From NCBI GenBank assembly GCA_000695325.1, contig AVPN01000134.1, forward strand, positions 11,008 through 71,104: a stretch of DNA of 60,097 nucleotides. Reading direction: 5' to 3'. The DNA is from Pleurobrachia bachei. Taxonomy: Eukaryota > Ctenophora > Tentaculata > Cydippida > Pleurobrachiidae. Positions 13,201 to 28,200 of the stretch are shown one piece after another (position 1 is the stretch's first letter; every line of letters starts with the position of its first letter). Both the position numbers and the translations under genes were made by a program. The notes under the pieces were generated by a model. That model ran no database searches. It was not told where the DNA came from and saw only the letters and a program-made list of their open reading frames with translations.

Positions 13201-16200
13201 GGAACAAAGATCTGCAGACAGAATTGTGGTAATGTGGTACAGACAGAATTGGGTTAGTAGGAAGGAATGGTAATAGAAGGGATGGTTAGTGGGAAGAAAG
13301 AAGGCACATTCTGTAGTAGCTCAAGATCTAGAAATCCGTTGAGCAACATGTATTTAATAGAGCCTAATTAATTAACTAATTAATTAACTAACTATTTAAG
13401 TAATTAATTAACTAATCACCTTGGTGGTACTATCACCATATAGCAGCATGTAAAGTGCCTGTGCTGCCTGGGACTGGAAGGCACATGTAATGTTCTCATA
13501 TTTGGGTGTCATCCCAGCTCCATTGCACTCCGCAACAACTACCTGAAATATAGAATCACTTAATACTGTATAATGTATAACAATTCTTAAATAAGAGGTT
13601 TTATTTTGAACTTGAATGGGGACTTGGATACCACACAGGTCTCTGGCCCAACCCAGGTTCAGGGTCATCCCTTTAAGAAATGAATGGTAACCCTCTATAG
13701 CCAGTAACTTTCTAGGTATGACCGTCTTGGCATACCACTTCTTGGTATTATCAGCAATGGTATATTTCTGCCAGGAATAGGTTCCAGCGAATTCGCTCTC
13801 TTCAACAGGGGTCACACCGCACCCCTGGTGGGCTATTGAGAGAGATATGGGTTAGAGAATGGAGCCATGTGATTGTGATATTGTAGTGGTAGCAGTAAAA
13901 TGAGTGTGAGAATAAGAGGACAGGAACATCAAACGTATATTGTTCCAGTTATTTTCTCTACTAATACTAAATTATGTGGCTCACACCGAATCTCTGTGAG
14001 GGTTCGATAGATCAACTGTACCTTCACTACAGTCGCATGCTGAGTAAATGGTTGAATTTCCAGGACACTCGGTGACATTTCCAGCGCATGATCTGGTGGT
14101 TTCCTTAACACACTCATCAACAGGACACTCATCCTCCACGTCATCAACCTGGACAGATATACGATAGTCATTACGAGGTATAAGACATTGTGCTAGTAGA
14201 TGGGACCGGGCATGATGAACCAATTTGTAAAAACTAGTCATTATAATGAAATTTGAAGGAGATGGATGGTTGGGGGAAGGACGATTGGGCCCTTGGAGCT
14301 TGTCAGCGCTATGTTGTCGCTGTTTGAGAAATTAGGATACAGTAACACTAACCTTCCATCCTACATAGTCGATCTCGATTTTAATCTTGTGGATGTTCTT
14401 ATCCAACTCAAAACTGCCATTTGCAGTATCCAAACTCTGAAAAGAAAGGGTCAACCACTCATGTACATCATGAAAGAACGATATGCGATGTCCCAATAGC
14501 TTAATTATAGTCAATATCAATGAGCATAGTGTACCCAATTATGGCCAATTATGACCAATTAAATGTTCAATTTGAATTACAGGCAGGTCGGAAGAATCTC
14601 GACACCGAAATATGTATGTATTTCAAATACACATTTGTTTCAACTGAAATATATATGTATTTCAAATGCTAATGAGGGGGATGGACATGTGATACGATTC
14701 TAAGACGCCACATTAGCAGTGGGAGACAATACGGGATATGAATCATGTGATTCGGGGAAGCTTATTAGCAGTAGGACACGATACGAGATATGGAACATGA
14801 TTCGGGGAAGCCAATCAAGAGTGTTAGACGATATGAGACACGATTCGGGGATGGTTTATATCGCTTTCCATCCCTTTGACCCTATCCCCTCTCTTTGTCG
14901 CTCTGTCAGCTGTCTCTGTCTTTCTCTGGACTCTGAGGGAGAAAGAGTGATACCGATCACTTTTTACCGAAACAGAAATACAGTTGAGCTCCGTGGAAAT
15001 AGGTTTCGAAGCTTTCCTAGCAGGTAGATGTAGGCGGCTCGTGGTCGTTTCTTGCAGATTGACGGTCTAGGTANNNNNNNNNNNNNNNNNNNNNNNNNNN
15101 NNNNNNNNNNNNNNNNNNNNNNNNNNNNNNNNNNNNNNNNNNNNNNNNNNNNNNNNNNNNNNNNNNNNNNNNNNNNNNNNNNNNNNNNNNNNNNNNNNNN
15201 NNNNNNNNNNNNNNNNNNNNNNNNNNNNNNNNNNNNNNNNNNNNNNNNNNNNNNNNNNNNNNNNNNNNNNNNNNNNNNNNNNNNNNNNNNNNNNNNNNNN
15301 NNNNNNNNNNNNNNNNNNNNNNNNNNNNNNNNNNNNNNNNNNNNNNNNNNNNNNNNNNNNNNNNNNNNNNNNNNNNNNNNNNNNNNNNNNNNNNNNNNNN
15401 NNNNNNNNNNNNNNNNNNNNNNNNNNNNNNNNNNNNNNNNNNNNNNNNNNNNNNNNNNNNNNNNNNNNNNNNNNNNNNNNNNNNNNNNNNNNNNNNNNNN
15501 NNNNNNNNNNNNNNNNNNNNNNNNNNNNNNNNNNNNNNNNNNNNNNNNNNNNNNNNNNNNNNNNNNNNNNNNNNNNNNNNNNNNNNNNNNNNNNNNNNNN
15601 NNNNNNNNNNNNNNNNNNNNNNNNNNNNNNNNNNNNNNNNNNNNNNNNNNNNNNNNNNNNNACCATCCCCGAATCGTGTCTCATATCGTCTAACACTCTT
15701 GATTGGCTTCCCCGAATCATGTTCCATATCTCGTATCGTGTCCTACTGCTAATAAGCTTCCCCGAATCACATGATTCATATCCCGTATTGTCTCCCACTG
15801 CTAATGTGGCGTCTTAGAATCGTATCACATGTCCATCCCCCTCATTAGCATTTGAAATACATATATATTTCAGTTGAAACACATGTGTATTTGAAATACA
15901 TACATATTTGAAATACATATATATTTCGGTGTCGAGATTCCTCCGACCTGCCGAATTACATAATTTACCGTAAGGGAGACAGTAGTATCAGTTGAATCAA
16001 CAAAGTAAACATCATCAGATATCGCAACTGCTCTCCCAATGGTCCAGTAAGGTGACAAGATGATAAATGTAGACCCACAGTCATCTCCCACAGCGCACTG
16101 TGTAAAGGTACATGCAGTGCCTGTACACTGGATTTGAGTGTAGGTAGAATCCGCCTGGACAATCCTACAGGAGCATGGGGGTTGTGAAGAGGGGGGAGTG

Positions 16201-19200
16201 AGAGTAGGACATTACTTTAATAGAGAGGGTGATTTTTAGAATTTCAGATCAATTTCTAGTGAATGTGGTCTCCGCTGTATAAAACACTGCCTGTCTGCTA
16301 TATCCTGTTTACCTGACAGTGTCACCGAATCTAACAGCACCCTACCTGACGGTATCACCGAATCTGACAGCTTGTCCCGGTTCCTTATCCTCTGCAGTTC
16401 GAAGGGTATGGTGAAGAGGTCTCTCCATGATAGGTTTCTCGTACCTCAGTAGTCCACAGTACTGGTGATCACTCACCGTCTGTATCTCCACATCTGGAGG
16501 AGGGGATGGGGATGAAGATGGGGTGGTTCTGCTGTATAGTATGAACAATACACGGATGGGGAGGTGGTAAAGTTAGTGGTTAAGTTATAGCATGTCAAAC
16601 TCTGCCCCGTATAAGGAATGTGGAGGTCTTTTATATCAAGATTAGGGGTAGACAAAGAAGACAGGGGGGACAGGGGGAAATTACCTGCGGATGCGTAATT
16701 TAGGAGGTCCCTCCATCGCAGCATGACGTCATAATCACGTGACACTATCTGAGAGCACTTGAAACTCCCCACTTTCTTTGTCATCTGTATCATTTCCTCT
16801 GTGGTCAGACTGACATTCCAAACATTCAGATTCAACAGGAAGCCCCTTTATGGGAAAGGGGGGGTTAGAGATGGGGGTGGTTGGAGAGAATCCCACCAAC
16901 CTCTCTCTACATAAATTCTTAGACTCACCGTAATCTTGACTTCAATAGGGAGGGGGTATATTACTCACTCGAATGGTAGCGTTTCCTCGATATTTTCACC
17001 TAACTGCCGTCCCAAATAAAGCGTTCCACCGTCAGTCACTGTCTTATTGAACTGGTTTGTAGGCCACACTGTAGATAGGGTGATGTTGGAAATGTATGAC
17101 GTGAGGAGCACAAAACAAAAAACAGATCTCCTGCATCTAATTACCAATTAATTACCTTATTGACTAACTTATTAAGCCAATTAATTAATTATCAACTAAT
17201 TAATTAATTATCAACTAATCAATTACCTGCTTTAGTGCTAGGTCCCTCGAACAGAACCCCATCGTACACCAAGCTAACATTCCCCGTGCTGACCTCTACA
17301 GTGGCTGTAGACCATGAGAGACAGACGGAGTGCCAGACACCGTCAAGGAGAGTCACAGCGAAGAAGTATGGGCGGTTGTGGACTGTGAACTCTAGGAGAT
17401 CTGAATGGAGAGAGACGAGAGTGAGAGTCAGCTGCATATTCATTGTCATGTTTGTCCTTTGGGCTAGCGTAAGTGACAAGCGTCAATGGCACGCACTAAC
17501 ATACAGTCAGACTATCGACATGACAGTGTCGAGCAACTTTTAAAGAAGAAGTCAACAAACCTAGTCGTTTAAAAAAAACAAAAAATACCAAGCTAAGTCT
17601 CATTCATTGCATCAGAAACATACAACCTGTCATGGCGAAGAACTTTAAAAAAAACTTACCAAGTGGTTCATGGTTCTCCTTCCTTGACACAAACACCAAT
17701 ATCTCATTCTTATAGAAAGTATCAGTGATACCCAACACAGTAGTACTGTACTGTAGGATAGTACCGGTGGAAGCTGCTGATTTCATGCTGAAACACACTG
17801 ATAACTCCTCCGAATCTGAATAGAGGGTGAGGGGGTTAGCAATATTAGCATCAGTAAAGGGGGGAGTAGAAATATAATCTGATTCTGTAGAGCGAACAAT
17901 TCAACTTACTAGTGAACGTGTTGGGTGCGTCCCAAACAAAGAAGCTGTCAGACAGTCCACTAAAGATAGCCTCAGTGACGTGCTCTAACTCTAACTGTTG
18001 GCCACACAGCGATGCAGCATTCCAAACTACCTGGCATGCTCCTCCGGGGATGTTTTGGAAGGGATCTTCCGCCAGGTACTGGGGGGATAGAGTGTAAAGT
18101 ATTGGTGGGGAGGGATGTGGTGTTAGATACTGGGGGATGGGATGTTTTGGAAGCAGTCTTCCGCCAGGTACTGGAGGGGAGGGATGGGGTTTTAGATATT
18201 GGTTGGGGGAGGGGATGGGATGTTTTTGAATGGGTAGGTACTGGAGGGGAGGGATGGGGTTTTAGATACTGGAGGGGGATGGGGTGTTTTGGAAGGGGTA
18301 AACTAGAGAGAGAGGTAACGGGGGTTACCTTGCACTCCGAGCTGCTTTTTGACCACGCCCAAGATTCTTCTACTGGCCATCTCTTGTGGGCAGCATGTGA
18401 AGACAGAACACTTCGTGCCCGTTCGGTAATGCGGTCCTCAGCGAGAATGTAATGACTCTCACACGTCCAGTCTTCTTCACTTATCAGGGTCGTGTTTAGT
18501 CGGACTATCATGGCTCCCTGTAGATTCGGGAGAGGAGTTAGTAAAACACTGTCCAATCATAGCGCTGTGTTTTGAAATCATGGTTTCTGATTGGCTGGCA
18601 GGGCCGAATTTTAAAATCCTGGTTTCTGATTGGCTCACAGGACTGAATTTTGAAACTCATGACAGCTCTGATTGGCTCATGCAAGGCTGAATGACAGCTC
18701 TGATTTGTACCTTTGTTTTACAAAGCAAGGGAAGGTTATCCGAGAAGAGTCCGTATACAGCCAGCCAATCTCCGTTATTCTTCAACCCAATATTGGCACT
18801 TCCCTTATAAGGGTCTGTGTAGTGGGAGAGGGCGTAGCTACTTTTCTTGTTTCCTGAGATCCACGTATCGGATGTATCCCCACCAGTAACTTGTGTCCCT
18901 ATGGGGAGAGGGAGAGGTGGTTTGGAGATCAGTGCCGCAATTACATAGATTTTATGTATGTAGGGTCATCCCACACTAAATACACACTATACACACACTG
19001 TTCACTGTCTATAATGCGGACGACCTAGCTACAATTTCAATGATGAAGATCACACAACTCATACCTATCCAATTCTAAGATCCAGCTATTACCTTTCTAA
19101 AGTGAACCCTCACGGTGTGAGCCACACAACTCTTACCTATCCAAGCTGTCCTGATGGCCTCAATAGAGAGGGTCCCGTACGTCACCGTGTTCTCGTAAAC

Positions 19201-22200
19201 ACTATCAATGGATGCCAAACTACCTCCCAGCACTGTACACTTGGCCAAACTGAAAATGGGGAGAGGGTTTAACAGGGACCCTCATAGTAACGGACTCCAT
19301 AGTAACGAACACCCATATAGAAACGGACCCTCATAGTAACGGACCCTCACTCCAACACTACATTGTCAAGTACCTCGTTTCGTAGGTGAGCTGTTCGCTG
19401 TAGGAAGTGTAGAACCCATCACTTGGTTTACAATACCCTTCATCACTATTATCAATACAGTGCTGTGTGAACAAATCACACACTTGCCACGAGTTGACAC
19501 AGTCGCAGGTCTTTTTGCATTGGTACTTGGACGCAGCACACATTTTCTGATGAGGGGAGGGTGTTAAATTATTTCCAAGACTTGTTAAGATGAGAATTAG
19601 ACGTCTCTCAGCACCATCAGGATAAGATATCTTGTCTCACAAAATACTGGATCTCAATATGTCTGATATTACAACTCCCTACTTACATCACAGACAGGGT
19701 TATACTCCAAATTATTACAAGCCCCATCATTGTACTCCATAGTCTCATGATCACCCGCCAGATCCAGAATATTCTTCCAAAAGACCCGGGTACTGTTGGC
19801 AGCTGGGTACATACAGGAGCCAAAGTAGTTTTCTAGATCCTCCGCAGAGAGGAACTTTTGGAGCACCGACTATGGGGGGAGGTAGGAGTTTAATTGGCGT
19901 ACTGGTTGGGTTGCTAAATTAGAAAGATACGCTGGGGTTGCTTGATGACGCAGCATAGATTAAGGAGAATCAAGACTGCTCACAATTCAGGGCCGTTTAT
20001 AAGCACTACTCACCATGTTCTTGTGAAACAGCTTGTTTTAATTTGTACTCACCATGTCCTTTACAAATCCATGGAATGTGTTTCCATCCGTTCCATCCGA
20101 TCCCAAAAAGAGAGTGACATCCCCTGCCACCAACTTCTGATCAGATAACGGCCATGTCTTCATATCAGAGGATATGAGGTCATATTCTTTCAGACTTGAA
20201 TCAAGTCTGATACTCAGGGCTCCACCGGAGGACGCCCAAGAGAGACATACCCTGGAAGTGAAATGAATAGAATAATAGATGGGGTTGTATTCAACTTGTC
20301 GAGATTTTATACATTGTATTTCATAGCTGCGGTTACCATAGTAACATATTATGATGTTTTTAATTACGATATAATTATACCTGTGGTATCGAGCATCATT
20401 AACAACCACTGTAGTGTTAGTAAACACGGTGGGAGGTATGGAGGATGAGAATTGGAACTGAGCGGATAGGTAGCCATTCGTCACGAATAGAGATATTACA
20501 CCACTGAGATAGAGGAAAAGGTGGTTTTAGAGCCTTCCAAATTCCTGGATATTATCTAAACGGCCAAAGTCTTAGTCCCAAGCTATTCCGCCCCGTAAAT
20601 CTCTCACCCTAAGAGAATTCGCTCATCCCATAAAAGTAGACACCTACTTGTAAGAGAAGATTGCTTGGGTGCCAGTATATGAGGTCTGGAAAGAGAGACA
20701 CGCACTGAATGACTCCCAGTCATTGGCCTGCTTGTACGTCTTTCGGATGGGCTGAACACTTGATCCAGATGGGTCGTGCCAGTGGTCAAACTGAACTCCG
20801 GTAGGGGTCTCTTCTGCACAGGGAGAGAGAGATGAGGAGATATATTAACTTTCTGATATTGTTACAATGTTCAGAGCTAAAGATAGGTGTTGACCTATAA
20901 AATCTACCTAACAAGGTTAAAGTAAAGGACGCCCCCGTTGCCATGTTGTCATGGTAACTAAAGGGGGTCTACCTAACTTACTTTTGTAGGGACAGTCGTA
21001 TTCGTCTGACAGGGAGGCATCATCTACAGCAGTACAATCAGCTACACCATCACACCTCTGGGTTAGTGCAATACATGCACAGTCACCCTGACACTGCCAT
21101 TCCTCACGAAGGTGTGTGGGGCGACGTGTTAGACACTCCCCTCTCTTACCCAACCCCAGAGGAGGGACGGGGGTGATGGGGCCGGAGGAGGAGAGAGGAG
21201 GGGGTTGGAGGAGAGGAGAGGAGAGGGGATGATGGGGCCGGAGGAGAAGTCAATAATTGACAATTGTATTGCGTCTAAACAAGTCAAGAGGAGAGGAATT
21301 GGAAAATGTGGATGAGGGAGCTGGAGATGAAGGAGAGGAATTAGTATGGCCGAGGGGGTTCTAACAAAGTCAATACAATAGCTGCTATAAAATCACGTAC
21401 AAGGGCAGTCTTTGTAAGTTGGTGCCTTGCCATCCTGACAGTACAGAATCTGTTCCGTAGTTCCCTCTTGGTCAAAGGCCTTCTTATCGTCACATATCGC
21501 TGTCATGGGGAATCCGTGGCGAACCACCGGGGGACCACTGGTGGACTGAAGAGGGAGAGGGTGGGAGGTGTTACACACATCAATCATTATAGCTGAGTTA
21601 ATCAGTTAAAATGCTTGATCGACAATCCTCAGCCCACCCTGTATTAAATCAAGATAATATGTTTGGTATAGAATCATGTTATACTTACTCGTGTTAATTA
21701 TAGTAGAAGAAATGTCTTCAGGAGCTTTGGTGACGAGACATCCATAACCACGCCTTCTGCTTCAACCCTGTTTAGGTTACCATCCCAAATCGCAGCTGGG
21801 ACACTTGCCAGTGTACATCTGGAGATAGCATAGAGGTTAGTGTGTTACACGGTGTTACACATTGGTTAAAGTTTGTTAAACATTGGATACACAACGCGGT
21901 TAACACATGAAAATAGTTCCGGATATATGCCATATGGTTGGAGCTAGATCGAAGGGTTCAGTTCACGAATCACGATATCCCACATTTTAACTAAAAATAC
22001 ATCTTTATACTAAAACTTAACCCATCAGTTATCCGGGTTACTAATCCCAGATTATTAAAGACTCCAGCTGGTACTGGTACTCACGTTGAGTAACAGCCGG
22101 GTAATTCAGCAGCACATTCCACTACATTATCCTGCTTATACTCCAACTGATAGGCCCCATTACAGGAGAGAGTAACAGAGGTCCCTGCTGGGACAACATA

Positions 22201-25200
22201 CCCCGCTCCTCCCATCCACCTAGGGGACAGATAGAACCAGTGAAATGTGTGGAGACGAGAGGGAGGGGGGTAGTATGAGTAGGAGAGGGAGGGGTAAACT
22301 AGTGAGATGGTTAGAGGTAGGGAGGGTAGGTGGATCCCCTGTCGATCTGGGTCACTTTACAGACCTCTGAAAAGGGATCAGGGAGTGGATTAATCTATAG
22401 TCAAGAGGTTATAAAATGATTATGCAGCTAGAGGGAGTCTATATCTAGGGGATGTTTATGTGAAAGGGTTTTACATGAATCGAATTGTCACACACGTAGT
22501 ACGTACCAATACATTCGCTGATAGAGCTCGCTCCAGGTCCGACAGTACTCGTTCCCTCAGGACACGCAGTTGTCTCCAACATCCCAGGTGATGCGGTATA
22601 AAACCCTCTCTCCGCCTTCACACAGGTATTATTAGCGATATAATACCCCGCACTGCACTGAACACACACCCCACCACTCAATTCTGAGCCGTCCGGGCAA
22701 CTCGCACTAGTCATGGTGAGACTAATTGCACGGGTTTGTCGGCGCTTTCTGTTAAGGGAACCCAGGGCTGATTGAGTGCCGCTGTCGTCTAGGGTTGAGG
22801 ACACCTTGATTTCACTTCCGGTACATGAGAAAGAGGAGAATGCGGAGTTACATGAACCATCTGTGGGACATGTGGGGCAGGATCCGCCGTCAAATGAGTA
22901 GACGAAGTTTCGGGGTGTGATTTCTGAAGAAAATTGGGTTTTAGAGAAACTCAAAAATACTTTTCATGCTTTCTAAAAAGCAATTTCTATTGCTAAGGTA
23001 ACAGATATTATGGTAAAACTTGTTTTACATCAGCTACTTACTGTTACAGATTGCAGTTTTTCCAGTTGGGTTGTCCGCCGTTACGTGATCCCAATTCTGT
23101 CCACTGCCCGCAGTGCACGTGTACTTCTGTCCGGACGCAGAGATCTGGTAACCTATGTAGAAATATGTTTCACTGAATGTTTAGAATTTGTGATGGTAAC
23201 CATAGTAACCATGGATGTGTTATTTGTAAATTGGAAACCATTGTAACAGTGGAATTGTTAATGGAAGCCATGGAATTGCTAATGGTAACCATGGCCATGG
23301 TAACCATGGAAAATGTTAATGGTAACCATGGTAACTTCAAGACTCACCATCAAAGCACTCCACATGGCACACAAGATTGCCGCTCACTGTGTCACACAGT
23401 ATAGTTCCACCGGCAGGTACAGGAAGCACAGAACACCGCTTCTCAGGCACCTCCTGGCATGTTCCTAACCCTAAATTGCTACCCCCAGACGGCACAAGTT
23501 CACCATCGTCGTTACAGGTTACCGCACTTTCTCCACTAATAGTGTAACCACCCTCACAACTCAGCACCCCAGATTCACCGGCTTTAATGTAGTTGGCGTC
23601 TGGGTTGTCCGTGATGAGAATCCCGTGTTTAACAGCTGGTTTTTGGCATACCTGTGGAAGTGGAGAGTTTTATGAAGGAGTAATTGAGTGAGTATTTTTA
23701 TGAAGGAGCACGTTAATAACTGTATCACTACGTACCATACGGATGGTAAGAGCAAAACTTGCAGCATTTGGTGTTCCAATGTCCCAAGTAACGCTACACT
23801 CATACGGGCCTACGTCCCCCTCTTCAAACGAATTAATATTCCAACCAGCTGCTACCTGGATGATAAAAAGTTTTATAAAGGAGCAACAAATTTAAGAGCT
23901 CTTAGCAAAGTTTTTGCTCCTAAGAGAGAAATTTGTTTAAACAACTTACTCCATTCTCAGTTTCAACTTCATAATTACTGGACTGCTTCTCCCTCTCCCC
24001 TTTCGAGTTGATCCGAATGAAAGAAAAAGTTCCTCCCCCATAACTAGCAGTACACGCCAGGGATGTTGAACTGAATTGGGTCACCTCGGGGTTACTTGCC
24101 TCCGACTCAGTGGTAGCTGATGTAACTCGGAATTGGAATTCAATCAGTCGGTACACCTGCAAATATATAGGTCCGGTCGTCATGACGACGTGTGACGTAA
24201 TGTGTGACGCATCAGTCATCACACACATGATGGGTTTGAGAATCGGGTCAATGTTTTTTGAGTGTGTCGAATACTTGATATATATTAGCACGTGTGATAT
24301 TGGGGACCGCATGGCCATATCGGGGATCCCGATAGAGCACCATGTTGGTGGTAAGTGAAGAAGTTGTGGGTTTTACGTGATATTATTGGACTGCTCGTAC
24401 CTTCAGCTCAAAATACATCTCCATCTGCTCACTGTTATTAGTAGCTGCAACTCCACAGCTATAATTCCCCTCACTCGCATTAGTTGTACTCTTTATTGTC
24501 AGCACGGACTCCGTATAGTAACACTCGCTGTTGTATGCAACCTAGTTGGAACATTTTAAAATGAATCTCTGCTGCTGTCACTACTGTCTAGATATAGTAG
24601 AAGTCAATAAAAACATGTAGAACTAACGGGGAACTAACATGATAGAATGTAGAAAGATAATAAAAGGCATACTAAAAGGCCAAGGAATGTTAATCGGAAC
24701 ATAAAAAAGGGCCGCTCTCTAGTATACCGATGTTAGTTGATATTCAGCGCCCTTTGACAGTTGTGTTCCGTTCTTGTACCACAGTATCTCCATATCATTG
24801 GGTCCGTACACTCGGCAGCTTATTGTTCCGTCCTTCCCTTCAACTGCGTATATCTGTATAGAACAATTGGTAATATTGATTAGTTAATTGATAATTTTAA
24901 TCGTACAAATGGGTGAAGAAAGAAGGCCACCCGGCGGAGGCGCACGCGGAAAGAAACATAAAACAATTGATAGTTTTGTTTTTAAGGTTGTTTTTAATTT
25001 GTAAAATAATTGTTATCAACTCGAAAAATCAATCAATTAACCAATTTTCAATTACCGTCCTCCTGATCGTCATCGAGCCCTAATTGGTTGGATATGAGAA
25101 CAAGTCTAGATTAGAATCCTAATCCTGGTTCCCAAAATGTTATTTCCCCGCCTACCCTTTGCTAACTTGCCTTGCTCACCCCCCACCCCCCGGGTGTTAA

Positions 25201-28200
25201 CAAAACAAGGTCTACTCCGACCCCCTGACATGAAGACCGCCTACCCCAACTCCCCTCTCTCCCCCTGCACATACCGGTGTTTTAACCCCGCTCTCCTCCT
25301 CAACTCCATTGGAAACAATGAATGTCCTGACAATACGGGCTGAGGAGGTGGTAAGAGAACCATCAGCATCGCTACCGGACCACGACACCTCACAGTTGAT
25401 GGACCTGTGCATGGAGAAATTTATGTTTATAAGGGAGTCGTATAAAAATAAAACATGTGTTTTACCGAAGTTGTGATCAAGCTGATATATCAGGCAACAC
25501 TTTACTTCTGAGGTGATCAGATATCAGACAAACAAACACTCCTACAATCAGAGCACTGGCCCTATTCTCATAAGAGAGCCTAACAGGTACTGGAATTGTC
25601 TCAACCCTCACCCAACAAACCTGAGATGGTCGGCTGCAACGACTTCATGCTCGATAACAGATCTTCCAGAGGATTCCACAGATTTGGGAATGGTCCCACT
25701 CTTCAGGGGATTGTATTGGGTCTGGCATAACTCTTGTCGTCTGCATATGGAAGTGGAACATGTGCGTGATGGTATATGAGCATGTTAATTACAATTAAAT
25801 GCATAACTACATAAAACGCATTGATTGCTTACTCACTAATACACTATCTGGGTGGTAAGTAATACGGCACTTACTAACTAACACGCTAACTAGGTAATTA
25901 CTACTTACCCGGTATTGATTTCCCCGTCATATCGCCATGTGAAACTAGGTGTCATCTCCGAGGTGGGGGCTGACCCTGCACATGCTAGGGTGGCAACCTG
26001 ACCTGTCCTCTTATATTGGATCGACACTGGATTCTCCTCAATCTCTGTGTGGGGTATTTAGTTTGTTATAGGGGCGTGTTATGGTTTGTTAGGGGCGTGG
26101 GGATGGTGTATAGTTTTTTAGGAGATTTCATGGTCAATCTGTGTATAGGGTCGGTGGATGGTCATTCTTGCATTATCAGCCCCTTTTTGATTGTCACCGA
26201 CACAGTAGGCACCACCGGATATATAAATTGTCTGAAGCTGTTAAACTTACTCAGTACAACGACATTAGCGCTAGTATGATGGGGATTCTCGTAGGGAGCT
26301 GAACAGTTGTAATCCCCTGACACTGAATCCTTTAGAGGCTCAACCATACTTGTTACTTGCCTGAAGGAGAGAAAGAAGGGATGTCAGAAACCGACCGACA
26401 CAAGTGAGCAACTGATATCAGAACTCGTTATTTAGGTCACGTGGCTGCAGTTATCAACCAATCAGGGACCAGTATTTCCTGATTCGGTCAGACAAACAAA
26501 GAGAAGCTTGTTGATATACTCACGAGAAAGTATCACTGTTAAAAGTGCCTCGTTGTATGTTGGGTCTCTTGTTGGGATCATAGGGTCCTGTCCAGGCTGT
26601 TTCAGAGACCTTGTTGGAGGGCCCAGTTGCCGTACAGGGCACCCTGATGGTTTGGTCCTGGACACCATACCACTGTGTCTTGTCCACCGAGACATCTGGA
26701 GGGAGGAGGGGATACAATTACAGTCGGACCCCGGTTAATGGGAATAAAATTAGTACTACGGATACACCCTCAATTTACCAGATTCATGGGGGGATTTATC
26801 CAGTAAATCGAGGTTCCAGTTAATCGATCATTCCGAATTTAGTTGGTGAAGCTACACATACAACTATTAGTGTAGTAGTAGTAGTAGTAAGCTTTAATAG
26901 TGGTATACATGATAGTGAAGCTATAACACATGATAATTTACTCACAATTGACAACAAACTGCCCAACTCCAGTTAGGGGTTGATCTCCATCGCTCCCCTG
27001 AATATCCACTGTACACGTATAATAATCCAGGTTCATGGATTTTGTTACTGGTTTTAAGGTCAGCACGGAGATTGACTCCCCTTCCGTATCGTAGTATTCG
27101 AACAGAGAGGAGTCTGTGCCCTCACCACCCGACCATGAAATCTGTTGTGGGAATTGGGAAATTGGTTAACAGGCTAAATCTATTGGGAAATTGGGAAATT
27201 GTTGAACAGGCTATATCTGTTGAGGGAATTGGGAAATTGTTGAGAAAAAAAACATATTTTTTCCCAATTCCCTCTTGTTTTGTACTACTGAGAGCATGAT
27301 CTATTACACGTGTGTCATGTACCTTAGCTGTAGTCTTCTCCCCCAGCAGGTTGAAGGCGCAGGTAAAGGAAAACTCAAACCCAATGGTTTTATACGACGT
27401 CGTAGCAGGTTGTTTCGTTAGGGCTGTAAAATGGAAAGTCAGAGTTTATAGTTTCAAGCTGTAAAATGTGAGAATGATCAATCCGGTTCAAGTGAAGATA
27501 TGCTCTGCCCAATGAAATAATATGGAGTAGTACCCAACAAGATTAGGTGAAATTTCCTTGGGCCTATATAATGACACAAAGTGTTAAATGTGAAATGTGA
27601 ATTATTACCCATCACCATGGAAACAATGATATGTTGACTCACCCATCATGTTGACTTCCAGGGCGACTGTCGAGGATGCGGTGGTATCAAAGTTCACAGT
27701 ACACTGGTAGTCAGCCTCTTTTGCAATGTTAGTTAGAACGAACTTGAACTTCTTGACATATGTCTCACCATCCACGTCCAAACTCTCCACCGGCTATTGA
27801 TCAGGGTTAGAGATATCATGTTGGTTAATCAGATGATAATTATATTAATTTATAATGAGTTCCGTCCAGGGAAGAAAATAGGTTTGAACTCGTGGAAATG
27901 AACCAGGGAAGTTAGATTGGCTTAATTTTAGAACTCTGAATTATAGTTATTATCATGTCCACCATGGTTACCATGGTTACTCACATTTTCACTGCCATCG
28001 TAGTTTATCTTAGCGTTCATGGTTGCTCTGTTTCCACTCCCATAACAGGTGTACTCGGGGGAGCTGCCTTTCACCACGTTCACCTGTAAGGAATTTATAC
28101 AGGTTCTAATATAATATGACGTCGTATTTTCCCAACCCCGACTCGGTAGGTTTGTTACTCGTTATGTAAACTCCTTGGTTCCTTTCTGTGGCTCCTACCA

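Noticed and set aside
15017-15798. Long frames crossing the first N run
   Set aside because: They are open only because N codons contain no stops; the flanks are transposon inverted repeats.
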